From Gemmatimonadota bacterium (GTDB lineage: Bacteria > Latescibacterota > UBA2968 > UBA8231), in NCBI GenBank assembly GCA_028875335.1, contig JAPPEF010000192.1:15351-20838 (forward strand): a stretch of 5,488 nt of DNA. The letters run 5' to 3'. The notes beneath the pieces were generated by a model, which was not told where the DNA came from, searched no databases, and saw only the letters and a program-made list of their open reading frames with translations. The translations under genes were made by a program, and so were the position numbers. Position 1 is the first letter of the stretch. Each line of letters opens with the position of its first letter. Positions 1-5,488 of the stretch are shown piece after piece.

Positions 1-2383
1 TCCACTGCTTGCGCTCGTCTTCGGATCGCAGAAAGGGTGAGTCAATCAGGTACTCGCTTTTGACCCGTGGCATCAACACCACCCCTGCTACGTCGAGGGA
101 ATACTCGGCTTTATTGATCAGCCCGAAAAAGCGCGAGTCCCGCCGAGCGCCCAACTCTGCCAACACCTCATCATCGAGCAATTGATGTAAAAACTCGTAC
201 TTGAGCTTGTTTTCCACCGTGAGGTTGGCCGTGCCCGTGTAGCTGAAGCCCAGCCACACGGTGTTGATCCAAGTGTCTCGGGCCGACAGCACATCTTGGA
301 CGGGTAGCTGCGGACCGCGGAAAAAGGGCAGGGGCGCAATGCGGTCGTCGGCTATATTGTCGCGCGCCCGTTTCAGATGTTCAAAAACCCGGATGCGCCC
401 CAAGTCGGCGATATCCTTGTCAAAGGTGAAGAGAGCGTAACTGGTCTCGCTGCGCCGCGCAGATGAAATCAACCACTGCCGGGTGCGCCCCGCAGTCAGC
501 CGAGTCTCCGGCGTCAGATGGACACCGCCATAGGCATTGTACCCCCGATGGTCGCGTTTGTAGGGGAAATCGGGCTCGGTGTCGTTCTCAAAGCGGTCGA
601 TCCAGCCGTTGTTGTTGAGATCAATGCCAAAGAGGAACTCGGGCCGGTCGCTGTGATAGCGCAGGAAGGGTTCTTCGTAATCGGGCAACTGATTCTCGCG
701 CGTGCGGTTGTCATTTTGATTGAAGTCGTTGATGAAATCGTTATTCTCGTCCCAGCCCGGAAAGACCTCGATATCGGGACCGGCCTGAAAGGCGCGCCCC
801 CAGTCGGGGGTGCGGTCTTGGTCGTCGTTGTCCTCGACGAACTCGAAGAATCGGTTCTGGGTCGCATAGTCGATTACGCCCCGCTGGTCGCTGAGAAAAA
901 TGCTGGTCGCGTAGTCTTTGCCCATGCTGAAGGCCTCGCCATAGACAAACCACGGATAGGCGTTTTTCGCCGCGTTTAGCATCCAAGCGTCGGCGCGCCG
1001 CGAAGCCGATTCGTGGTCGCCTTCTACATTGGGGTTGGGGTACTTCCTGAACTGGTGGTTGACCGCGTACTCGGCATAGGTGTCAAAGCCCAAGAAGCTC
1101 GTCGTGGCGAGGTGAAAACCGAAAATTTGATTGGCTGTGGGCAGACCGTAGTCAAAGCGCACGAGCCGCTGGTTTGAAGTGTCGCGCACATTGCCGTCGG
1201 CCCGGGCGATTAGCAGGGGGTGGAATTCTCCGGCGCGGCTCAGTTGGCGGTTGGAAGCCATCGACACCTTGTAGTCGTTGGCCAGCACTAACTCGAAAGT
1301 AACCTCGACGATGGTTGAGGGATCGGGGCCCAGATAGGCGCGGTCGGAAAAATCGTAGATGAGGCGAATGGTCTCGTCTCCGTCCGCAGCCAAAAAGCCC
1401 CCCTGCCGCTGGAAACCGCCCTGGACCAGAGGCGCGAAGTTGATCTCCTTGCCCGTGACGGTTTCGCGCTCGCCGGTATTGAAGTCCCGGATCGCAGTGA
1501 TGATGATATTTTGCGAAAACAGCGCCGCCCCGCCCCGGCCGTCGGCGGGCGAGTCGTCTTCGAGCAGGATTTCGATGCGGGTAACGGCGCTGCTGTTTTG
1601 ATCGACGGTCAAATCGCCTTGGGCGCGACCACCTAAGAAGCTCTCCAACAGCGTATTGGACTGGTGGGCGTTGATATAGGTGGTCCCCAAGGTAACGAAA
1701 TCGCCCACTTGGGCAGTAAAGTGACCGCCGAGAAAGTCGGTGGTATTCGACACGCCCGTGGGCACGGCACCGACGGCAACGCCCACTTGGTTGGGGGCGC
1801 TGATGCGCGACATCAGCACTGTGGCCTGGTACTTGTCCGAGGCAAAGTCGGCCTGGATGCCGTTGAAGGCCGGCTTGGAAAAAGTCAGCGGCGTCAGCGT
1901 CGTGCGGATGCTGTTGCCGATGGTCACCGCGTAGTGGTTCTGGCCCTTGCTGTCGGAGGCGATCAAGACGTTGTTGAACCACGAGCCATAGCGGCTGTCC
2001 TTGAATACGGTGCTGCCGAACTCGGCCGGTTGTTGCCGGCGCATGTCGTATATCAGCCAGCCTTGGGTGACAAAATTGCCGTATAGGTCGTAGAAGTAAT
2101 TGCCCTCTATGGCGGTATTGACGTAGCGCTGGTAATTCTCGCGTGCGTAGTTGTTGTACTGCCAAGGCCGCCAGCGGTACTCGTTGTAGAGTTCCTGGGG
2201 CACGTACCAGCGTTTGAGGGTTGGATCGAGAGCGTCAAAGAGCACGCCCGGACCCCGAGGTTCATACGACACCCGACCGCCGCGCTGCACTCCGAGACGA
2301 GATCCGTAATCCTGCGCCTGGAGCCAATCTGGACTCATCAAGCTGCTGAGGAGCAGGAAAACCAACCCGTATTTGCCATACAT
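1..2383 (-). CDS. Large exported protein, probable outer-membrane beta-barrel with Ca2+-binding loops (C-terminus cut by window edge)
   Basis: The frame is open from ATG at 2383 to the left edge (794 codons, no stop). The start is supported by a good Shine-Dalgarno sequence. Residues 1-23 form a signal peptide: a hydrophobic stretch GLVFLLLSSL and likely cleavage after LQA. Residues 25-390 include a Tyr/Arg-rich segment (EYRWRPWQYNNYAREN, about 57-72) and beta-rich stretches without cysteines. From about residue 405 the sequence becomes alternating aromatic/polar (FDYGLPTANQIFGFHLATTS, then TYAEYAVNHQF), as in outer-membrane strands. Asp/Asn-rich loops lie at 518-528, 545-558 and 588-601; the last (DLNNNGWIDRFE) fits the EF-hand loop pattern. 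I recognise no named family. The export signal and Ca2+-type loop are visible, while the barrel and surface location are inferred. A secreted beta-sandwich protein lacking a barrel is the alternative. It follows the upstream exported-protein gene by 17 bases, so the two are probably co-transcribed. Confidence 0.85.
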   Translation of the reverse strand, partial: MYGKYGLVFLLLSSLMSPDWLQAQDYGSRLGVQRGGRVSYEPRGPGVLFDALDPTLKRWYVPQELYNEYRWRPWQYNNYARENYQRYVNTAIEGNYFYDLYGNFVTQGWLIYDMRRQQPAEFGSTVFKDSRYGSWFNNVLIASDSKGQNHYAVTIGNSIRTTLTPLTFSKPAFNGIQADFASDKYQATVLMSRISAPNQVGVAVGAVPTGVSNTTDFLGGHFTAQVGDFVTLGTTYINAHQSNTLLESFLGGRAQGDLTVDQNSSAVTRIEILLEDDSPADGRGGAALFSQNIIITAIRDFNTGERETVTGKEINFAPLVQGGFQRQGGFLAADGDETIRLIYDFSDRAYLGPDPSTIVEVTFELVLANDYKVSMASNRQLSRAGEFHPLLIARADGNVRDTSNQRLVRFDYGLPTANQIFGFHLATTSFLGFDTYAEYAVNHQFRKYPNPNVEGDHESASRRADAWMLNAAKNAYPWFVYGEAFSMGKDYATSIFLSDQRGVIDYATQNRFFEFVEDNDDQDRTPDWGRAFQAGPDIEVFPGWDENNDFINDFNQNDNRTRENQLPDYEEPFLRYHSDRPEFLFGIDLNNNGWIDRFENDTEPDFPYKRDHRGYNAYGGVHLTPETRLTAGRTRQWLISSARRSETSYALFTFDKDIADLGRIRVFEHLKRARDNIADDRIAPLPFFRGPQLPVQDVLSARDTWINTVWLGFSYTGTANLTVENKLKYEFLHQLLDDEVLAELGARRDSRFFGLINKAEYSLDVAGVVLMPRVKSEYLIDSPFLRSEDERKQW

Positions 2384-2391
2384 AGAAAACG

Positions 2392-2398
2392 CCCTCCC
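2392..2398 (-). promoter_or_regulatory. Strong Shine-Dalgarno sequence of the downstream exported-protein gene
   Basis: On the minus strand the 17-base gap between the two exported-protein genes reads ACGGGAGGGCGTTTTCT before the ATG at 2383. GGGAGGG lies about 8 bases from the start codon, which decides this ATG over the later in-frame ATG at residue 16. The site begins only a few bases after the upstream stop codon, a layout compatible with ribosome re-initiation and coupled translation. Confidence 0.75.
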
Positions 2399-2400
2399 GT

Positions 2401-4521
2401 TCAGTACACCACGCTGACGAGGCCGGTTTTTGCCTCGGAGCCGACATTGGTATCGAGCAAGACGCGGACCAAATAGATACCAGGTGCCACCACAGCGCCG
2501 TTGCCATCCCGCCCATCCCAATTGGCTGTAAAGCGGCCGCTAGCCCGATCGTCAGCAAAGGCCGCGGCGATAAAACGACCACTCAAATCGCGGATTTCCA
2601 CCTTCAGCGGGGCACCTACGCCCAGCCGCAGCACCTCAAAATGAACCGCAGCCGCATCGTTGATCCCGTCGCCGTTGGGGGTAAAAATCTCGGGGGTCAC
2701 TTGGAGCTGGCCCAGCAGCGATCCCTTGATGGCAATGCGCACCGCCAGATTGTTATCCACCGCGGTCAAATCCTCGCTGCCCACCGGCCGCGGATCCACA
2801 TCTGCGGCTCCTAGTTGGGCCGCATTGCCCGGCACGACCAACTGCGGCAATTGCCCTTCGTCTGCCACGCTGGGATCGACCAGCCAAGCCCTACCGGCAA
2901 ATCCCTGCCCAAAGCGCAGGACCGAGGTCGTAAAAGTGATCTTGAGCAAATCGCCATCGCCGACGGGTGGAAAGCCCACGACAAAGCGGCCATCCGCAGC
3001 GCTTTCAATGCTGAATTCGCCCTTGTGCAGCGGCAATTGCGCCTCCGCGAGGGCCACGTCAAAATCCTCCCCCGCGATGAGCTCATCCCGGGCGTTGAGT
3101 ACCTCTACGCGGCCAATTTTTTCAAAGATGCTCGGCGAGGATATTTCAAAGCGATTGAAACCCGTATCCTGCGGCCGGACTCCCACCCGCGCCCCATAGG
3201 TGAACTCCACCACCTCTCCGGCGGCGACGTCGCGGGGGAAGATTTCGCCGACAATTTTTTCGGCTGGCACGGGTCTGGCCACATCAAAGGACAGGGTGCC
3301 GACTCCGGCCGCGGCGAGAAAATCGCGGCTGACAAAATCGATCCTGAACTGGAAGTACTGCCGCGGACCAGGCGAGACAATTGGCGTACCGGCGGGAGTC
3401 GTGCCCTCTAACGGATAGGGGGGCGACCAATTGCTCCAGTTGATTAGGTCGTCCCTGATAGGCGCTTTTTGTTGGAGGGGGAGACTGGCGTGATCGGCCT
3501 GGGAGAGGGTGAGGTCCTGCCGAACGGATTCGGGTTGGGAATTGAACTGATCAAAAGCCTCGTCAACGGGCAAGTCATCGAGCAAGACGCCGTTGATTTC
3601 GGCCGACTCCTTCCAGGGTATTTCCTGCAAATCGGCGTTAAAGCGATTGAAGACAAAGGGCGTGGTGTCGCGGCCCGAACGGGTGAAGACGCGAATATCC
3701 GACAAGCCGGCTATGCCCTCGCGCCGCTCAGTCCAGCGCAGATTGCCCCAGTTGGCCAGATCGCCTAAGTCGAAAATATCCGACAGGTACTGAGCTTCGG
3801 GCACAAAGCCTGCGCCGAATACTTCCAACTCATCGACTTCAAAACCAATATTGGACAGCGATACCAGCCGCACATAGCGCACGAATTGCAGGGGCAGGGA
3901 CAAATCGACGACTGCATCCGTATTGTCCTCGACCCGGACGAAGGTAGTGTACTGCGGGCGGCCTTCTACGGATGTCTCTTCGCTGCCGTCGTTCAGCTCT
4001 AGAGAATAGCCTCGCATAAAGTCATTTTCGAACTTGAACTCCTCATTGGCGCGAACCGTGTTGCGCGGAAAAAACCGGATCCGGTTGACGCCAAAGCGCG
4101 CGCCCAAATCCAAGTCCATAATAATGCCGCGGGCGATAACCACTTCCCCGGCGGCACTGGCCTTGCGGCGAAAGGCCGTTTCTGCATCCTCGTCGATGAT
4201 GGCCGCCAGCGACTCTTGGCTGATCGAGGGCAGGGGCGAACTCATGCCGCCGCCTCTGTCGGCCGCGCCTAGGGCCAGATTCCGCCCCGTGTCGATCTGT
4301 TGCGGAAAAATCCACCCCTCGGCAAACGCGAAGTCGATGACGCCGCCCGGCGTATTGCCAACGGCCAACTCGGTATTGGACAAGCGGAATTGCGGGTCGA
4401 TTTCTTCCCCACCGCCCGGCCACGCACGCCCCTCTCCCCCCAAGGCGATCGTCTGCGCTGGGACATCGGCTGCCAACGACAGCAACGCCAAGGCGAGCAG
4501 GCCGTACATTTTCCTACTCAT
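2401..4521 (-). CDS. Secreted multidomain protein with discoidin-like region and C-terminal FlgD/CHU_C-like Ig domain
   Basis: The protein is 706 residues from ATG at 4521. This start gives a standard signal peptide (MSRK, hydrophobic GLLALALLSLAA, cleavage after VPA at residue 22). An in-frame ATG at 4548 would add MQDCYKKKR; neither start has a clear ribosome site. Residues 81-236 resemble a discoidin (F5/8 type C) sandwich: NLALGA, then IIDEDAETAF, IIMDLDLG, FVRYVRLVSL and a closing ELEVFG. Residues 245-430 carry NWG (257), TRSG (280), WSNWS (362) and SPGPRQYFQFR (383), a pattern of surface beta modules. Residues 430-605 look like further Ig-type sandwiches. Residues 608-706 form a FlgD/CHU_C-like Ig domain: FTPNGDGIND (613-622), VEIRDLSGR, WDGRDGNG (668) and PGIYLVRV. 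Such ends occur on secreted proteins of Bacteroidetes-like and candidate phyla, sometimes as type IX sorting signals. Binding to glycans or surfaces is inferred; no catalytic motif is visible. It is the first gene of the two-gene exported-protein unit. Confidence 0.88.
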   Translation of the reverse strand: MSRKMYGLLALALLSLAADVPAQTIALGGEGRAWPGGGEEIDPQFRLSNTELAVGNTPGGVIDFAFAEGWIFPQQIDTGRNLALGAADRGGGMSSPLPSISQESLAAIIDEDAETAFRRKASAAGEVVIARGIIMDLDLGARFGVNRIRFFPRNTVRANEEFKFENDFMRGYSLELNDGSEETSVEGRPQYTTFVRVEDNTDAVVDLSLPLQFVRYVRLVSLSNIGFEVDELEVFGAGFVPEAQYLSDIFDLGDLANWGNLRWTERREGIAGLSDIRVFTRSGRDTTPFVFNRFNADLQEIPWKESAEINGVLLDDLPVDEAFDQFNSQPESVRQDLTLSQADHASLPLQQKAPIRDDLINWSNWSPPYPLEGTTPAGTPIVSPGPRQYFQFRIDFVSRDFLAAAGVGTLSFDVARPVPAEKIVGEIFPRDVAAGEVVEFTYGARVGVRPQDTGFNRFEISSPSIFEKIGRVEVLNARDELIAGEDFDVALAEAQLPLHKGEFSIESAADGRFVVGFPPVGDGDLLKITFTTSVLRFGQGFAGRAWLVDPSVADEGQLPQLVVPGNAAQLGAADVDPRPVGSEDLTAVDNNLAVRIAIKGSLLGQLQVTPEIFTPNGDGINDAAAVHFEVLRLGVGAPLKVEIRDLSGRFIAAAFADDRASGRFTANWDGRDGNGAVVAPGIYLVRVLLDTNVGSEAKTGLVSVVY

Positions 4522-4530
4522 GCGTTTCTT

Positions 4531-4539
4531 TTTATAGCA
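4531..4539 (-). promoter_or_regulatory. Possible extended -10 promoter for a near-leaderless transcript
   Basis: The minus strand reads TG-C-TATAAA here: an extended -10 (TGn) with five of six bases of TATAAT. A start point about 7 bases downstream would fall near 4523-4524, two or three bases before the ATG at 4521. No convincing -35 is seen at 17 bases (TCGGTT at 4559-4554). The absence of a Shine-Dalgarno sequence before this gene fits a leaderless message, but an A/T-rich match of this size can arise by chance. Confidence 0.25.
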
Positions 4540-4590
4540 GTCCTGCATGACTTAACCGATTCAGATTGCGGCTTGTCTTGTTTCTACTAT

Positions 4591-4620
4591 ATCTGCGCCC
4601 ATCTGCGTCCATCTGCGGAT
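4591..4620. repeat. Three 10-bp tandem units (ATCTGCGNNN), dispersed-repeat-like
   Basis: The plus strand carries three consecutive 10-base units, ATCTGCGCCC, ATCTGCGTCC and ATCTGCGGAT, followed by a decayed CATCTGG. On the minus strand this reads as CGCAGATGGN units. From memory, very similar CGCAGATGGACGCAGATGG strings occur in intergenic regions of many environmental bacterial genomes, where they give spurious ORFs. That resemblance is not verified here. The unit is about one helical turn long. No function is assigned. Confidence 0.7.
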
Positions 4621-4645
4621 CATCTGGTGAAGTCCACAGGAGGTT

Positions 4646-4667
4646 GGGCAACCACAAGGAATTGCCC
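4646..4667 (-). repeat. Imperfect palindrome (REP/MITE-like) abutting the hydrolase stop codon
   Basis: GGGCAA (4646-4651) pairs with TTGCCC (4662-4667). CC (4652-4653) can also pair with GG (4658-4659), leaving an ACAA loop and an AA bulge. On the minus strand the element begins GTAGGGGCAATTCC, and the TAG at 4670-4668 is the stop of the hydrolase gene. I associate the GTAGGGGCAA...TTGCCC form with dispersed palindromic elements of environmental bacteria; this is recall, not a search result. There is no T-run after the stem, so it is not a standard intrinsic terminator, though it could protect the mRNA 3' end. Confidence 0.55.
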
Positions 4668-5488
4668 CTACTCTTCTCTCCAAGCCGGAACATCCCATGA
4701 ATTGTACCATTCCCACTTCCACTTAACCTTCTTGGCCGGCATCTCCACTTCGTATTGAATGGGCGCGGTAAAAGGCAGCAATTGGGCCTTGCCGTCAATT
4801 TGCTCCCGCAGGTCTTCGAGGAAGGCGTTGACGTCGGTCAGATTGGGCGGCCAATGACCAGCCGGAATCGGCTCGGCCTGGCGGTCGGTGCGGTAGTGGG
4901 TGGGAATGACGAATTTGGGCTGCACCGCATTGATGAGCGGCCCCATCGGCGTCTTCATGTGTACCAGGTAATCGACGCGGCCGCGCAGATTCTCCAGCGG
5001 CGGATAGGCCCCGTGCAAATCCCCGGTGTGAAAAATGGCTACGTCTCTTGCGGCATGGGAGACTAGGTAGGCGCAAGTGGGCAGGTCCGGCCGGGCGCTT
5101 TCGCCGCTTTCGTACACTTCAACCTGAATCGGCCCCAAATCGAACTCAAAGGGCCCGGGAAATTCGCGGCGGCCATAGCGCTCGACATCCTGGTACTTGG
5201 GATAAACCACCTGGACCTTGTCTGCGGGGATGTGCTTGGTGATGGGCAGGTCGCGCGCAAAAGCGGCGTCGCCGTACTTTTCGTCAATAGGCTCGTTGGG
5301 CGTCAGACAGCCAATGGGGACGAAGAGTTTTTTCCAGCGATCGCCCTGGCAGAGCTTGCGCAGGGTCTTGGGATGACAATGGTCAAAGTGCTCGTGGCTG
5401 ATAAAAATGTAGTCGAATATCGGTTCGGCCCGTTCTAGGTCTTCGCCGAAGAGATAGGGATCGAAACACACGTTGATATCGCCCAACA
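4668..5488 (-). CDS. Metallo-beta-lactamase-fold hydrolase, UlaG-like/COG2220 type (N-terminus outside window)
   Basis: The frame is open to the right edge; 272 complete codons are visible. The TTG at 5486 is probably an internal Leu, because the visible part starts at NVCFDPYL, which in this fold follows about 25-40 residues of strand and GHA/S-type loop. Numbering from that Leu, the signature HxHxDH is H31-E-H33-F-D35-H36. TGD gives D156, and IPTHYRTD gives H197, the usual last ligand. The third canonical His, normally in a 'paxH'-like turn before the GD motif, is not obvious: the corresponding stretch reads VEVYESGES (122-130). The C-terminus (252-272) is unusual, with five Trp in KKVKWKWEWYNSWDVPAWREE-like spacing. 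No signal peptide can be assessed. The fold usually gives cytoplasmic Zn- or Mn-dependent lactonases and phosphodiesterases; the substrate here is unknown. The fold is secure, the specific function is not. Confidence 0.88.
   Translation of the reverse strand, partial: LGDINVCFDPYLFGEDLERAEPIFDYIFISHEHFDHCHPKTLRKLCQGDRWKKLFVPIGCLTPNEPIDEKYGDAAFARDLPITKHIPADKVQVVYPKYQDVERYGRREFPGPFEFDLGPIQVEVYESGESARPDLPTCAYLVSHAARDVAIFHTGDLHGAYPPLENLRGRVDYLVHMKTPMGPLINAVQPKFVIPTHYRTDRQAEPIPAGHWPPNLTDVNAFLEDLREQIDGKAQLLPFTAPIQYEVEMPAKKVKWKWEWYNSWDVPAWREE

Noticed and set aside
518..979. 153-codon plus-strand frame rich in Val/Ile/Ala, looking like a membrane protein
   Set aside because: It is the antisense reading of the Asp/Asn-rich part of the large exported protein: GAC and AAC codons read backwards as GTC and GTT (Val), which gives false hydrophobicity.
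1152..2165. 337-codon minus-strand frame
   Set aside because: Its product is very rich in Arg, Gln, Pro and Gly with no domain pattern. It is a shifted frame of the exported-protein gene, whose own frame stays open for 794 codons and has a signal peptide and ribosome site.
2815..3411. 198-codon open frame on the plus strand
   Set aside because: It lies wholly antisense to the secreted-protein gene, which has a signal peptide and recognisable domains. The plus-strand product has no recognisable motif; GC-rich coding sequence often leaves the opposite strand open.
4586..4591. TATAGT as a -10 box on the minus strand
   Set aside because: There is no -35 match at 16-18 bases (AGATGG, inside the tandem repeat), and no extended -10.
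4646..4667. Intrinsic terminator after the hydrolase gene
   Set aside because: The stem is short and bulged, and the sequence after it on the minus strand (AACCTCCTGTGG) has no T-run.
4300..4758. 152-codon plus-strand frame spanning the intergenic repeats
   Set aside because: It overlaps two minus-strand genes and the repeats. Its middle (ICAHLRPSADHL) is the spurious translation of the ATCTGCG array.
5484..5486. TTG as the true start of the hydrolase
   Set aside because: Starting here would remove the first strands of the fold, since FDPYL comes only seven residues later; the gene most likely continues beyond the window.

Overview
The window looks like a moderately GC-rich piece of an uncultured, didermic, free-living bacterium. 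The evidence is two long secreted or outer-membrane proteins of the kind found in the FCB-type candidate phyla (Latescibacteria, Marinimicrobia, Fibrobacteres and relatives), one ending in a FlgD/CHU_C-like Ig domain with a TPNGDGIND motif. Two intergenic repeats also resemble motifs I associate with environmental genomes. The phylum is inferred; there is no rRNA or marker gene here.

All genes lie on the minus strand, so transcription runs from right to left. At the right edge (4668-5488) is the 3' part of a metallo-beta-lactamase-fold hydrolase gene, probably cytoplasmic, whose N-terminus lies outside the window. A compact intergenic stretch (4522-4667) follows. It holds a palindromic element abutting and overlapping the hydrolase stop codon, a 10-bp-period tandem repeat, and a possible extended -10 promoter almost touching the next start codon.

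Next is a gene for a roughly 706-residue exported protein (2401-4521) with a signal peptide, a discoidin-like region, further beta-rich modules and the C-terminal Ig-like domain. After only 17 bases, which contain a strong Shine-Dalgarno sequence, comes a second large exported protein gene (1-2383). It is open for 794 codons and continues past the left edge. It has a signal peptide, a conserved-looking N-terminal region, and then aromatic, beta-barrel-like stretches interrupted by Asp/Asn-rich loops, one of which fits the EF-hand loop pattern.

The two exported proteins almost certainly form one transcription unit and may act together at the cell surface, with a secreted carbohydrate- or surface-binding protein partnered with a calcium-binding outer-membrane protein. 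Whether the hydrolase belongs to the same unit is unclear, because the repeats and possible promoter separate it. The most distinctive points are the secreted-protein/barrel pair with its calcium-binding loops, the apparent loss of one metal-ligand His in the hydrolase, and the stop codon lying inside a mobile-looking repeat.
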